NCBI RefSeq assembly: GCF_021398715.1
Contig: NZ_CP090347.1
Location: forward strand, 2,604,001 to 2,668,000
Reading direction: 5' to 3'
Length of the DNA stretch: 64,000 nt
Source: Microbacterium binotii
GTDB lineage: Bacteria; Actinomycetota; Actinomycetes; Actinomycetales; Microbacteriaceae
Shown here: piece by piece, positions 16,656-26,198 of the stretch
Layout: each line of letters opens with the position of its first letter
Position numbering within the stretch: the first letter of the stretch is position 1
Notes under the pieces: generated by a model
Databases searched by the model: none
What the model saw: the letters and a program-made list of their open reading frames with translations, nothing else
What the model was told of the DNA's origin: nothing
Made by a program: the position numbers and the translations under genes

Positions 16656-17764
16656 GCGGAGATCCGCCGAGCGACATCGCTCTTGTGGATCGGGCCGCCG
16701 ATCAGCGGCAGTTCTCCTTCGTCGCCCTGGCCCTCGGCGGCACCCTCTCCCTGGCCATCAGCGCCCAGGCCGTCCTCCTGCTCGGGATCAACGCCGTATC
16801 CCTGCGCGGCACGGACGCATCGCCGTTCGGCGATCTCGTCATCCGGGTGACCATCAACCTCTGCGGCGTCGCGATCGCCACGCTCCTCGCAAGCCGCGCA
16901 CGCCTGATCTTCCGCACCGGGATCGTTCGCATCGCGGTGCTCGTCGGCTGCGCGGGGTGCGCGGCGGCGTGCCGAGCCGCCGCGCAGATCCTCGTCGGGA
17001 TCTATCCCTCCGTGGCACTCGCGCTCGCTGATGCGGCCATTGCGACGCTCCTCATGTCGGTGACCTTCGTGTTCGCGCTGCAGAGCGTCGGGTCCCGGCG
17101 CCGCGCGCGCGAGTCCGAGCGGGCCCGCCTCGCGCAGGCGGCGCAGGCGACCGCGGCATTGGCCGCGCTGCACGACGAGGAGCTCCACGTCCGACGGGAG
17201 ATCGCGGACACCCTCCACGGCACGCTGCAGGGGCGCGTCGTGATGCTGCAGGCCGACCTGCGTGATGTGGCCGCCGCGCTCGACGGCGATCAGCGCAGCA
17301 GGATCGAGCGGATCCGCGAGGAGTTGGACGCCCTGCGCGAGAACGAACTGCGCGCCGTGAGCGCGACTCTCTATCCCGAAGGCATCGACCGCGGAGTGGT
17401 CGCCGCCCTCCGGGCGCTGGTCTCCCGCATCCCGGCCGCGATCGACGCGTCCTTCACGATTGTCCCCTCGGGGGCCGAGCCCGAACTCGACCTCGGCCGT
17501 CGGCTCGCGCTCGTGCGCGTCGCGGAGGAAGGGGTCTCGAACGCGCTGCGGCACGGGCTGGCCGCACAGATCGACGTCGTCCTGCACGTCGGGCCCGACG
17601 AGGTGAGACTCAGCGTGCGCGACGACGGCATCGGAGTGGACCCGACCGCCGCGCTGAGCGGGCTGGGCCGCCTGACCGACCGACTGGAGGGGTTGGGCGG
17701 ATGCCTGGTGCTGACTCCGACGGAGCCCGGAGCCGAACTCGTCGCCCGGGTGCCGCGAGGCTGA
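16652..17764 (+). CDS. membrane sensor histidine kinase with atypical HGTLQG box
   Basis: The 370-residue protein has about four N-terminal membrane spans (to residue 145), a coiled-coil linker rich in Ala, Arg and Glu, and an H-box REIADTLHGTLQGR with His189. The N-box is GVSNALRHG and the G-box DDGIGVD, which fits HATPase_c. The H-box differs from the usual HisKA_3 ERxxIARELHD pattern and closely matches the orphan kinase at 49119-50303 (DVAATIHGSVQG). No extracellular sensor domain is visible, so it probably senses the membrane or an internal signal. It is co-translated with the response regulator. Confidence 0.88.
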   Translation: MSGDPPSDIALVDRAADQRQFSFVALALGGTLSLAISAQAVLLLGINAVSLRGTDASPFGDLVIRVTINLCGVAIATLLASRARLIFRTGIVRIAVLVGCAGCAAACRAAAQILVGIYPSVALALADAAIATLLMSVTFVFALQSVGSRRRARESERARLAQAAQATAALAALHDEELHVRREIADTLHGTLQGRVVMLQADLRDVAAALDGDQRSRIERIREELDALRENELRAVSATLYPEGIDRGVVAALRALVSRIPAAIDASFTIVPSGAEPELDLGRRLALVRVAEEGVSNALRHGLAAQIDVVLHVGPDEVRLSVRDDGIGVDPTAALSGLGRLTDRLEGLGGCLVLTPTEPGAELVARVPRG

Positions 17765-17770
17765 GACGCC

Positions 17771-19126
17771 TCAGAGAGCGAGACGCTCGCGCACGACCTC
17801 CGCCAGCCTCTCCGCGATCCGCTGGGCCTGCTCGGCATCCTCCGCCTCGACCATGACGCGCACGAGCTGCTCGGTCCCTGACGCGCGAAGGAGCACGCGT
17901 CCGCTGGATCCGAGCTCTGCTTCCGCCGCAGCGACGGCCTCCGCGACACCCGGATCGGCGACCCGGGTGCGGTCGACGTCCTTGACGTTGATGAGCACCT
18001 GCGGGAAGACGGTCATCACCGAAGCGAGCTCGGCCAGCGAGCGCCCCTGGCGAGCCATCTCGGACATCAGGTGCAACCCGGTCAGCAGTCCATCGCCCGT
18101 CGTGGCGAAGTCGCTCATGATCACATGACCCGACTGCTCGCCGCCCAGCGCGTATCCGCCGGCGTTCATCTCCTCGAGCACGTAACGGTCTCCGACGGCC
18201 GTCTGCAGGACACGGATGCCGTTGGCCGCCATGGCCCGGTGGAGCCCCAGGTTGCTCATCACGGTGGCGACGAGGGTGTCGTCGCGCAGCACGCCGCGAT
18301 CACGCATCGACACGGCGAGGATCGCCATGATCTGATCACCGTCGATCACGCGGCCCGCCGCATCCACGGCGAGGCAACGGTCGGCGTCGCCGTCGTGCGC
18401 GATGCCGAGGTCGGCACCCGCCCGCAGGACCTCCGCCGCCAGGTGATCGAGATGCGTCGAGCCGACGCCGTCGTTGATGTTGAGCCCGTCGGGATCGGCA
18501 CCGATCACGGTGACGCGCGCGCCCGCATCCCGGAACGTCTCGGGAGAGACACCGGCGGCCGCGCCGTGCGCGCAGTCCAGCACCACGTGCAGGCCGTCCA
18601 GGCGGTGCGGCAGAGACTGCAGCAGGTGGACGACGTAACGGTCCTCCGCGTCGGCGAAGCGACGGATGCGGCCGACCGCGGCTCCCGTGGGCTGGAGCTT
18701 CGGACCCGCGAGCGCGAACTCGATGCGCTGCTCGACGGCGTCGGGGAGCTTCACACCGCCGCGCGCGAAGATCTTGATCCCGTTATCGGGAGCGGGATTG
18801 TGCGACGCCGAGACCATCACTCCGAAATCGGCGTCGATGTCGCCGATGAGGAAGGCGGCCGCCGGCGTGGGGAGCACACCGGCGTCCAGGACGTCGACTC
18901 CCGAGGAGGCGAGGCCCGCGGCGACCGCCGCGGCGAGGAACTCTCCCGAGATCCGCGGGTCGCGCGCGACGACAGCGGTGGGCCGCTTGCCCGCCGCACG
19001 CCGGGCTTCCGCGGAACGGCCCTGGCCCAGGACGACAGCGGTCGCCTGGGCCAGGGATAGCGCCAGATCGGCGGTGAGGGGGCCGTTCGCCAGCCCCCGC
19101 ACGCCGTCCGTACCGAACAACGCCAT
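17771..19126 (-). CDS. glmM: phosphoglucosamine mutase
   Basis: GlmM converts glucosamine-6-phosphate to glucosamine-1-phosphate for UDP-GlcNAc. The 451-residue protein starts [11 protein letters not shown] and has the phosphoserine loop SASHNP (Ser108), the metal loop DGDADRC, the sugar loop GGEQSGH and the phosphate loop [10 protein letters not shown]. It follows rpsI by eight bases, the common actinobacterial order rplM-rpsI-glmM, so peptidoglycan precursor supply may be linked to ribosome synthesis. It converges on the kinase gene with a six-base gap and no room for a hairpin. Confidence 0.97.
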   Translation of the reverse strand: MALFGTDGVRGLANGPLTADLALSLAQATAVVLGQGRSAEARRAAGKRPTAVVARDPRISGEFLAAAVAAGLASSGVDVLDAGVLPTPAAAFLIGDIDADFGVMVSASHNPAPDNGIKIFARGGVKLPDAVEQRIEFALAGPKLQPTGAAVGRIRRFADAEDRYVVHLLQSLPHRLDGLHVVLDCAHGAAAGVSPETFRDAGARVTVIGADPDGLNINDGVGSTHLDHLAAEVLRAGADLGIAHDGDADRCLAVDAAGRVIDGDQIMAILAVSMRDRGVLRDDTLVATVMSNLGLHRAMAANGIRVLQTAVGDRYVLEEMNAGGYALGGEQSGHVIMSDFATTGDGLLTGLHLMSEMARQGRSLAELASVMTVFPQVLINVKDVDRTRVADPGVAEAVAAAEAELGSSGRVLLRASGTEQLVRVMVEAEDAEQAQRIAERLAEVVRERLAL

Positions 19127-19134
19127 TCGGCGTG

Positions 19135-19608
19135 TCAGCGCTTCGAGTACTGAGGAGCCTTGCGGGCCTTCTTGAGACCAGCCTTCTTGCGCTCCTTCAC
19201 ACGAGCGTCGCGCGAGAGGAAGCCGGCCTTCTTGAGGGTCGGGCGGTTGTTCTCCTCGTCGATGCCGTTGAGCGAGCGGGCGATGCCCAGACGCAGCGCA
19301 CCGGCCTGACCCGACGGGCCACCACCGTGGATGCGGGCGATCACGTCGTACGCGTCGGTGAGGTTGAGGATCGTGAAGGGGTCGGTCACGAGCTGCTGGT
19401 GCAGCTTGTTCGGGAAGTAGTCCTCGAACGTGCGGCCGTTGATCGTGATCTTGCCGGTGCCGGGAACGATACGCACGCGGGCGATGGCCTGCTTGCGACG
19501 ACCCACGGCGGCGCCGGGGACGGAGAGCACGGGACGCTCGACGGCCGCAGCCTCGAGGTCGGCCGGAGTCTCGGTCGAGTAGTTGGTGGTTTCTTCGATG
19601 TTCGCCAC
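19135..19608 (-). CDS. rpsI: 30S ribosomal protein S9
   Basis: The 157-residue protein has the S9 core from [13 protein letters not shown] to the conserved basic tail ending APQYSKR. The first 30 or so acidic residues are an N-terminal extension common in Actinobacteria. The GTG at 19608 has AAGGAC eight bases upstream. It is co-transcribed with rplM (26-base gap) and glmM. Confidence 0.98.
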   Translation of the reverse strand: MANIEETTNYSTETPADLEAAAVERPVLSVPGAAVGRRKQAIARVRIVPGTGKITINGRTFEDYFPNKLHQQLVTDPFTILNLTDAYDVIARIHGGGPSGQAGALRLGIARSLNGIDEENNRPTLKKAGFLSRDARVKERKKAGLKKARKAPQYSKR

Positions 19609-19634
19609 GAGAGTGTCCTTAGTCTGAGCGGCGC

Positions 19635-20081
19635 TTACTGGGCGACCTGGTCGAAGGCGTAAGCCGTGGGCTGCTGCGCGGCGTGCGGGTGCTCCGCACC
19701 GCGGTAGACCTTCAGCTTCGAGAGCTGCTGGCGGCCCAGGCTGTTCTTGGGGAGCATGCCGCGAATGGCCTTCTCCACGGCGCGGACGGGGTTCTTCTCG
19801 AGCAGCTCCGAGTAGGTGACGGACTTGAGGCCGCCCGGGTAACCGGAGTGGCGGTACGCCTTCTTCTGCTCGAGCTTCTGCCCGGTGAGGGCCACCTTGT
19901 CGGCGTTGATGACGATGACGAAGTCACCGGTGTCGACATGGTTGGCGAAGGTGGGCTTGTGCTTGCCGCGGAGGAGGGTGGCCGCGTGCGAGGCGAGGCG
20001 TCCGAGGACGACGTCGGTCGCGTCGATGACCAGCCACTCACGCTGGATCTCGCCAGCCTTGGGGGTGAAAGTGCGCGTCAC
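19635..20081 (-). CDS. rplM: 50S ribosomal protein L13
   Basis: The 148-residue protein has the L13 landmarks [37 protein letters not shown] and [10 protein letters not shown]. The GTG at 20081 starts [11 protein letters not shown] as in actinobacterial homologues; upstream in-frame codons are not conserved-looking. It is the first gene of rplM-rpsI-glmM. Confidence 0.98.
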   Translation of the reverse strand: MTRTFTPKAGEIQREWLVIDATDVVLGRLASHAATLLRGKHKPTFANHVDTGDFVIVINADKVALTGQKLEQKKAYRHSGYPGGLKSVTYSELLEKNPVRAVEKAIRGMLPKNSLGRQQLSKLKVYRGAEHPHAAQQPTAYAFDQVAQ

Positions 20082-20136
20082 GTTAGTGCTGCTTTCTTGA
20101 TCGAACGGAGAGGTTCGTGAATCCCGCTCCGGGGTG

Positions 20137-20150
20137 CTTCTCATGAGAAG
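20137..20150 (-). promoter_or_regulatory. perfect palindrome in the rplM leader
   Basis: CTTCTCATGAGAAG is a 14-base perfect palindrome 55 bases upstream of the rplM start, inside the predicted leader. It could be a protein-binding site or part of an L13 autoregulatory structure; neither is shown. Confidence 0.4.
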
Positions 20151-20210
20151 ACGCCAGTGGAGGGCTCACGTTCGCGGCACCGACCAGCAGGGATGCGGCA
20201 CCAAACGAGA

Positions 20211-20216
20211 AGCCTA
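20211..20216 (-). promoter_or_regulatory. candidate -10 box of rplM-rpsI
   Basis: TAGGCT within GTGCTAGGCTTC lies about 130 bases before rplM, giving a leader of about 120 bases. No good -35 is visible. The rest of the 236-base gap to the ArsR gene holds only the palindrome and the divergent ArsR promoter. Confidence 0.4.
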
Positions 20217-20272
20217 GCACGCCGAAGCCCCCACCCCCGCATCCGACCCCGCTTCGCAGCTACCGGGTTGAT

Positions 20273-20317
20273 GCACAGAAGTTGTGCAAAGGAACTGTGT
20301 ATGGCTAGAGTCGCGGC
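20273..20317 (+). promoter_or_regulatory. leaderless promoter and operator of the ArsR gene
   Basis: TTGTGC (20282-20287), an 18-base spacer and TAGAGT (20306-20311) are followed by six bases and the ATG. The inverted repeat GCACA-N5-TGTGC (20273-20287) overlaps the -35 box, a good position for autorepression by the ArsR product. Confidence 0.5.
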
Positions 20318-20896
20318 ATGGACGAGCCCCGCACCGACAGCACCATCCGCCTCGACAGTCGCGCCGTGCGCGCGCTCGCCCATCCGTTGCGCTCGCGCAT
20401 CCTGAGCCGGCTGCGCACCCACGGCCCCGCCACGGCGACCGAGCTCGCGAGCGCTCTCGGCACCAACTCGGGCGCGACCAGCTACCACCTGCGCGCCCTC
20501 GGCGAGGTGGGACTCGTGACCGACACCGGAGAGGGCGAGGGACGCCGCCGCGAGTGGCGTGCGGCGAGCGAGCGTCACTCGTGGGTCGACTCCGACTTCG
20601 CCGGCGACGAAGACGCCCGGACCGCGCTGGCGTGGCTGAGCCGCGACTACGTGCGTCAGTTCGCGGCGGGGGCCGAGCGCTGGCTGGATGCGGCCGAGCA
20701 CTGGCCCGCGGAATGGGTCGACGTGCTGGGCCTGTCCGACGGCTTGCTGACCGTCACACCCGAGCAGGCCGCCGCTTTCTCCGCCGAGCTGGCGGAGCTC
20801 ATGGCGCGCTACCGCGATGCGGGCGCGGCAGACGCACGGGCACGCCGCATCCACGTCACCTCCTTCGCGCGGCCCCTCGACCTGGACGACGCGTGA
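20318..20896 (+). CDS. ArsR-family winged-helix regulator
   Basis: The 192-residue protein has an N-terminal winged helix: ALAHPLRSRILSRLRTHGPATATELASALGTNSGATSYHLRALGEVGLV (residues about 20-68), then a helical region with ERWLDAAEHW. I see no metal-binding Cys cluster, so it is a non-metal ArsR type. The promoter overlaps a palindrome. Its stop overlaps the MFS transporter start as GTGA, suggesting it controls that exporter in response to a small ligand. Confidence 0.88.
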   Translation: MDEPRTDSTIRLDSRAVRALAHPLRSRILSRLRTHGPATATELASALGTNSGATSYHLRALGEVGLVTDTGEGEGRRREWRAASERHSWVDSDFAGDEDARTALAWLSRDYVRQFAAGAERWLDAAEHWPAEWVDVLGLSDGLLTVTPEQAAAFSAELAELMARYRDAGAADARARRIHVTSFARPLDLDDA

Positions 20897-22125
20897 TCGA
20901 CGCCGCCGGCGCCCAGCGCCGGCTGCTGTGGCTGACCGCGCTGCGCTGGCTGCCGGTCGGAGTGACGTTCGGACTCACCGCGCTCCTTCCGCTGGAGCGC
21001 GGTCTCAGCCTCGTCGAGGTCGGCGCGATCCTGTCGCTGCAAGGGATCGTCGCGCTCGTCCTGGAGCTGCCGACCGGCGGACTCGCCGACACGCTGGGGC
21101 GCCGTCCGGTGCTGCTGATCGCCGCGCTGATCGGACTCGCGTCGACCGTGCTGTTCGTGCTCGCGCAGGATGTGGCGGCCTTCGCCATCGCGATGCTCCT
21201 GCAGGGCGTGTTCCGCACGCTCGACTCCGGCCCGCTCGAGGCCTGGTACGTCGACGCGGCGCACACCGCCGATCCCGACGCCCCCGTGGAGCAGGGGCTC
21301 GCCCGCGCCGCCACGGTGCTCGGCGTATCGATCGCGGCGGGAGCGCTCGGCGGCGGACTGCTCGTGGCGTGGGCGCCGCTTCCCGGCAGCTCCGCACTCG
21401 TGCTGCCGTTCCTCGTGAGTCTCGCGCTGTCCGCCGTGAGCGTCGTCGTCACGGCGGTCCTCGTCGTCGAGCCGGCACGCCCCCGCCGTCGTGTGCGCGG
21501 CGCGTCCTCCGGCACGTCGGGACTGCTCGGGGCGCTGCGCCTGGTCCGCCGATCCCCCGTCCTGCGGGCGCTGCTGGCGGTGGAGGTCTTCTGGGCCGTC
21601 GCGATGGTCGCGTTCGAGACCCTCACACCGGTGCGGCTGGCGGAACTCGCCGGCGGCGAGGATGCTGCGGGCGCGCTGTTCGGGCCCGCATCCGCCGCCG
21701 CCTGGGGACTCTTCGCTCTCGGCTCGCTCCTGGCGGGGCGTGCGGCCAGGCGATGGGGCGTGGCGGTCACCGCGGCGCTCGCCCGCATCCTGAACGGCGC
21801 GTTCGTGGTGGTCATGGGCGTCGTCGCGGGGCCCGTGGGCCTGCTCGCCGCGTACGGCGCCGCGTACCTGTCGCACGGAGCCGCCAGCCCCATGCACAAC
21901 ACGCTGCTGCACCGCCAGGCCGACGCGGGCACGCGGGCGAGCGTGCTCTCCGCCAACGCGATGGTCTCCGGCGGCGTCTACAGCGCGGGCCTGCTCGCCC
22001 TGACCGTGCTGGCCGAGCACACCGGTACGGGCATCGCCTTCGCGGTCGCAGGCGCCTTCAGCGTGTTCGGTGCGCTCTGCTATCTGCCGGCCTGGCGGGC
22101 CGAGCGCGCGGCCGGCCGAACGTGA
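20893..22125 (+). CDS. MFS transporter, drug-efflux type
   Basis: The 410-residue protein has about 12 hydrophobic spans and the MFS loop motif GGLADTLGRRPVLL between spans 2 and 3. It starts with a GTG overlapping the ArsR stop; the same frame is open further upstream but lies inside the ArsR gene. A polar Arg-rich stretch (RPRRRVRG) marks the central loop. With the ArsR regulator it forms a two-gene unit typical of ligand-induced efflux. The substrate is unknown. Confidence 0.88.
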   Translation: MIDAAGAQRRLLWLTALRWLPVGVTFGLTALLPLERGLSLVEVGAILSLQGIVALVLELPTGGLADTLGRRPVLLIAALIGLASTVLFVLAQDVAAFAIAMLLQGVFRTLDSGPLEAWYVDAAHTADPDAPVEQGLARAATVLGVSIAAGALGGGLLVAWAPLPGSSALVLPFLVSLALSAVSVVVTAVLVVEPARPRRRVRGASSGTSGLLGALRLVRRSPVLRALLAVEVFWAVAMVAFETLTPVRLAELAGGEDAAGALFGPASAAAWGLFALGSLLAGRAARRWGVAVTAALARILNGAFVVVMGVVAGPVGLLAAYGAAYLSHGAASPMHNTLLHRQADAGTRASVLSANAMVSGGVYSAGLLALTVLAEHTGTGIAFAVAGAFSVFGALCYLPAWRAERAAGRT

Positions 22126-22186
22126 GAGCCATGGACTCTGCGTCCACAGATCGACCCCGGCGCGGCCCGGGCACGCGGCCATTCCG

Positions 22187-22198
22187 TAACGTAAGGCT
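22187..22198 (+). promoter_or_regulatory. leaderless -10 box of the second MFS gene
   Basis: TAACGT (22187-22192) is six bases before the GTG at 22199. An ATG follows immediately at 22202, so either codon might be used. Confidence 0.5.
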
Positions 22199-23509
22199 GT
22201 GATGCCCGACGCCGTCGCCCCCGTCCGCGCGTTGCGCACCGTCCCCTTCCTCGCCGCCGTCAACCTCGCCGCTCTCGGAGCGTTGACCGCTCCGGCGGTC
22301 GTGGGACTCCCGGTGCGGGTGGCGGCGCTGGTGCCGGCCGCCGATCGCGCGGGCACGCTCGCCGTGGTCATCGCCGCCGGCGCCCTCGCCGCGATCGTGG
22401 CCAACCCGCTCGTCGGGTTCCTCTCGGACCGCACACGAGTCGGGTGGGGCAGACGACGCCCCTGGATGCTGGCCGGAGCGGTCACCGGGCCGCTGGCGAC
22501 CTGGTGGCTGCTGGGCGCGGGCGACCTGTTCACCCTCGTGCTCGCGTGGATCGGGATGCAGGTCTGCTACAACGCGGTGCTGGCCACGGCGGCCGCCCAG
22601 CTCGCCGACACGGTCGAGGAGAGATGGCGAGCGGGGGCCTCCGGGATCTTCGCGGCGGCCGCCTTCCTCGGCACGGTCCCCCCTCTCGTGATCGCAGCGA
22701 CCCTCCCCAGCCAGCTGGCGCTCGCCTCGGCGATCATGCCCGCCGCTGCGGTGATCGCGGTCGTCCTGTGCGTCCTGTTCGTCCCGGATACCGCCGTCGC
22801 GACCGTCGGTCCCCCCTCCCGCCCCTCGTGTCGTCCTCGCTTCACCCTCGCCCCCGGCTTCGCCGTCGTATGGGTGCAGCGGCTCCTCCTGCAATCGGCG
22901 TTCTCACTGACCACCGCCTTCACCCTGTACTTCGTCATGGACCGCATGCTGCGCGATCAGGCGTCGGCCACGAGCATCACCTCTCTGTCCACCGTGCTCG
23001 GCGGCGGCGCCATCGTCGTCGCCGCCGTCACGATGGGACTGCTCGCCGGTCGCCGCGGCGACTACCGGCCGTTCCTCGCGGCCTCCATCGTCGGTCTCAT
23101 GGCGGCCTCTCTGCTGCGCGCCTTCGCCGCGGAGCCGATCCAGCTGTGGACGAGTGCGCTCGTGGGCGGCCTCGCCATGGGCACCTTCTTCGCCGTCGAC
23201 TTCGCCCTCGCGCTGCGCACGATCCCCGCCGAACGCACGGGCGCCTACCTCGGGATCCTCAACGCGACCGAGACCATCCCCCAGGTCGTCGGCCCGCTGG
23301 CGGCTGCGGCGCTTCTCGCCACGGGCGGCGATGCACTCGGCGGGCGCGGCGGCAACTACGTCGCCCTGTACGTGACCGCGGCGGCGGTGGCGCTCCTCGC
23401 GCTGGTGCTGCTGCGCCTCGTCGCTTCGTACGCGCGCCGCCCCGTCAGTGCTCCGACCCCGGCAGATCCAGCGCCGCGAGCGCACGAAGGGCGTCGACAC
23501 GCGAGCTGA
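22199..23509 (+). CDS. MFS transporter, GPH/SLC45-like
   Basis: The 436-residue carrier has about 12 spans and the motif GFLSDRTRVGWGRRRPWMLAG, which resembles sugar carriers of the GPH and SLC45 groups more than drug pumps. It starts with GTG-ATG at a leaderless promoter. Its last 65 bases overlap the convergent LuxR gene, so the C-terminal tail of about 20 hydrophilic residues is coded antisense to that gene's helix-turn-helix end. The substrate is unknown; the MalT-like neighbour hints at sugars. Confidence 0.85.
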   Translation: MMPDAVAPVRALRTVPFLAAVNLAALGALTAPAVVGLPVRVAALVPAADRAGTLAVVIAAGALAAIVANPLVGFLSDRTRVGWGRRRPWMLAGAVTGPLATWWLLGAGDLFTLVLAWIGMQVCYNAVLATAAAQLADTVEERWRAGASGIFAAAAFLGTVPPLVIAATLPSQLALASAIMPAAAVIAVVLCVLFVPDTAVATVGPPSRPSCRPRFTLAPGFAVVWVQRLLLQSAFSLTTAFTLYFVMDRMLRDQASATSITSLSTVLGGGAIVVAAVTMGLLAGRRGDYRPFLAASIVGLMAASLLRAFAAEPIQLWTSALVGGLAMGTFFAVDFALALRTIPAERTGAYLGILNATETIPQVVGPLAAAALLATGGDALGGRGGNYVALYVTAAAVALLALVLLRLVASYARRPVSAPTPADPAPRAHEGRRHAS

Positions 23510-25988
23510 CACCGAGTTTGCGGTAGAGACTGCGCAGCTGGGATTTCACGGTGTTCGGCGAGACGACCAACGCCGCCGCGATCTCGGCGACCGTTTCGCT
23601 GCGGGTCAGCTCGTCGGCCACCGCGATCTCGCGAGGCGTCAGCTGCACACGACGACGAGTAGCCGGGATCATGCCGATCCGCCCGGCACGCGCGATCAGC
23701 TCCTGCACATCGGGATCGACCGCGATCTCTGCGATGGCCTCGAGCGCGTTGGCCGGCACCATCGCCAGCGGCACCAGCAGGGCGCGCTGTTCGAGCACCA
23801 CCGCGAGACGATCCAGCATCCGCCGGGCTCCGTCCGGGTCGGTGCCCCCCAGAGCGAGCGCGCCGACGGTGAGCGCGAGGTGCTCCGACTCGATGCGAGC
23901 GGATGCGGCCATGCCCGCCGAGGCCTGCAGCACGCGCACGGCACCCTCCACGTCGCCGGCGGCCAGCGCGATGCGTCCCAGGCTCACGCCGCGCCGCACG
24001 GGATCCTTGTCCTTCGCCACGACCCGCTCCGCCCCGGCGGCATCTCCCGCCGCGAGCAGCACGAGAGCGCGCGTGTGGCGCAGCCTGCTGAGCGTCAGCT
24101 CGGACGTCGCGTGACGCGCCTGCTGGGTGCGCAGCGCGTTCGCGAGCACGGCGTGCGCTGAACCCACCCGGCCCTGCGCCAGGGCGATGAGCACGTCCAG
24201 GTGCGTCAGCAGCGGCCAGTGCTCGATCGTCGCACGGTGCGCGTCCAGAATGCGGAGGGCGGCGTCCGCCGCATCCGGATCACCGCCTTCGAGGGCGGAG
24301 AAGCCGCGCGCGAGTTGGAGGAAGCTCCCCGGATACCCGTCGATCCAGCGCTCGGGCCATGCGCGCGAGAGCGCTTCGTCGATCACCTCTCGTGACTCGC
24401 CGACCTCGCCGGTCACGGCGAGCGCCCCGGCGGTCAGCGCCAGTCCCTGCAGCCCCGCGAACAGACCCTTCGCGTCGCTGACGGCCGTCGAACGGCGGAA
24501 GCAGTCGAGCGCCTCGGCGGTGAGGCCCCCGTAGAACAGCGACGTGCCGATCTGGTTGTACACGGTGGGCTCATTGCGTCCCAACCGGTCCCGTTCGGCC
24601 GCGTCCATCTCCTGCAGTGCGCGGTAGCCGTCGCGGGCGGCGGCGAGCGCACCGGAGCGCCCGGAGACGCGGTAGGACGTCGTCTCGATCGCCCGGAGCA
24701 GCACGCGGTCGGCGGGCGGTGCGCTGGCCCGCTGCATCCTGGCTCCGTAGATGGCCAGGCCGAAGTACTCGAGCGCGCGCAGACGCTGGGTGCCGCTCGC
24801 GTTCGCGACGATCGCCAGCACCATCGCCACGAGCGGCCGGGTACGCAACGACAGCAGCGGCACGTGAGCGAACAGCTCCGTCAGACGACCGCGGTACGTG
24901 AGCAGCTCGTTCCAGTGCCGCCGCAGGACCTCGTCCACGAGCGATGCATCGTCGATCTCCGCCGCGCGTCGCAACGCCGAGAACGCCAAGCCCCGCTCGA
25001 GCTCCCAGCGCGCGACCCGTCGGATGATCTCGCGCACCTCGGGTCGCGAACGCTCGCGACGCAGACTCTCCTCCGCGGCCAGACGGAGGAACGGTGAGAA
25101 GACGAACACGGCGGTGGAGTCTCTCGGACCGGGTGTCTCCCAGGAGCCGAGCCCCTCCGCCTCCGCCGTCTCGAGGAGTCGCAGCGCGTCGGCTCGGCCG
25201 GAGATCGCCTCGGCCAGGCGCACGTCGAGCGCGTCGGCGACGGCGACCGTCTCGAGGAACGCCACGAACGCATCGTCCCAGTTCCCGCCCCGCAATCGCA
25301 GCAGGGACCGGGCGGCCTGTTCGACGTTCACCCCTGGGGCACCGACGTCGCCGAGCGTGAGCATGCGGGCGAGAGCGGGCACGCCGCCGCCCGCGACGAT
25401 CTGGTCCGCGGCCTGGGCGTCGCCGGTGAGCTCGAGCGCCTCGGATGCGGTCAAGGACAGCTCTCCCCTGCCCACGATGACGGCGTCGACGAGGACCGCG
25501 AGGCTCGGCTCGGTGAAGAGGGAGGCGCGACGGACCGTGACGCGCACGAGCAGCTGGGGGACGTCCGCGAGGAGGTCGATGAGCCCTCGGACGGTGACGT
25601 CGGAGAGCCGGTCACCATCGTCGAGGGCGACCACGAGCAGGCCGGGCCGGCGCCGGAGCCCGCGAGCGAGCAGACCCCACGGATCGTCGTCGACGGCGAG
25701 GGTCTCCGCGGCCGTGCGGAGCGGGTTCCCGTCGTCGAGGAGCCCGGCATCCACGAGCTGCGCGGCGAGCTGCTGGACGAAGGGTCGCGGTTCGCCGCCG
25801 CCGTCGCGCACCCGCATCCAGACGCCGCGGTGCGCGGTGCCGCGCGCCCACTGCGCCATCGCAACCGTCTTGCCGTACCCCATGGGGGCGTGCAGGACGA
25901 CCAGCGGAGCGGCGTCGTCGAGCGCGGCCACCAGTCGGGGTCGCGCGAGGACGCCGACGCCGGCGCGCGGCACAGCGGACAGGCTCAT
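23445..25988 (-). CDS. MalT-like LuxR-family ATP-dependent regulator
   Basis: The 847-residue protein has an N-terminal P-loop (APMGYGKTVAMAQWA, about residues 36-50), a STAND-type NTPase region, a long helical TPR-like centre (about 330-740), and a C-terminal LuxR helix-turn-helix (LTPREIAVADELTRSETVAEIAAALVVSPNTVKSQLRSLYRKLGV). This is the MalT layout, in which ligand and ATP drive multimerisation and activation. ATG 25988 has GGAG nine bases upstream; an ATG at 26042 has none. Possible targets are the convergent MFS carrier or the giant surface gene upstream. Confidence 0.9.
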   Translation of the reverse strand: MSLSAVPRAGVGVLARPRLVAALDDAAPLVVLHAPMGYGKTVAMAQWARGTAHRGVWMRVRDGGGEPRPFVQQLAAQLVDAGLLDDGNPLRTAAETLAVDDDPWGLLARGLRRRPGLLVVALDDGDRLSDVTVRGLIDLLADVPQLLVRVTVRRASLFTEPSLAVLVDAVIVGRGELSLTASEALELTGDAQAADQIVAGGGVPALARMLTLGDVGAPGVNVEQAARSLLRLRGGNWDDAFVAFLETVAVADALDVRLAEAISGRADALRLLETAEAEGLGSWETPGPRDSTAVFVFSPFLRLAAEESLRRERSRPEVREIIRRVARWELERGLAFSALRRAAEIDDASLVDEVLRRHWNELLTYRGRLTELFAHVPLLSLRTRPLVAMVLAIVANASGTQRLRALEYFGLAIYGARMQRASAPPADRVLLRAIETTSYRVSGRSGALAAARDGYRALQEMDAAERDRLGRNEPTVYNQIGTSLFYGGLTAEALDCFRRSTAVSDAKGLFAGLQGLALTAGALAVTGEVGESREVIDEALSRAWPERWIDGYPGSFLQLARGFSALEGGDPDAADAALRILDAHRATIEHWPLLTHLDVLIALAQGRVGSAHAVLANALRTQQARHATSELTLSRLRHTRALVLLAAGDAAGAERVVAKDKDPVRRGVSLGRIALAAGDVEGAVRVLQASAGMAASARIESEHLALTVGALALGGTDPDGARRMLDRLAVVLEQRALLVPLAMVPANALEAIAEIAVDPDVQELIARAGRIGMIPATRRRVQLTPREIAVADELTRSETVAEIAAALVVSPNTVKSQLRSLYRKLGVSSRVDALRALAALDLPGSEH

Positions 25989-26095
25989 CGGGTCGTCTCC
26001 GGCGACGTGCCCGGGTGTCGAGCACCCCGCCGCCGACTCCACCCTACGACGCCACCCGGACGTCGGCCCGATACGGCGGGCGGCGGCACGCCGAT

Positions 26096-26123
26096 GCCCC
26101 CGTCCGCATCAGCGGACAGGGGC
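26096..26123 (-). terminator. candidate terminator after the giant surface-protein gene
   Basis: A 12-bp stem with one mismatch (26096-26107 with 26112-26123) and a 4-base loop lies about 75 bases after the stop. No T-tract follows. Confidence 0.5.
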
Positions 26124-26198
26124 GGGCGTGCGCTCACCGAGTGCGGCATGTCGGCTCCGCGTCGCCACCCCGCACGTGACGGAGTGACGACGCGGGGA

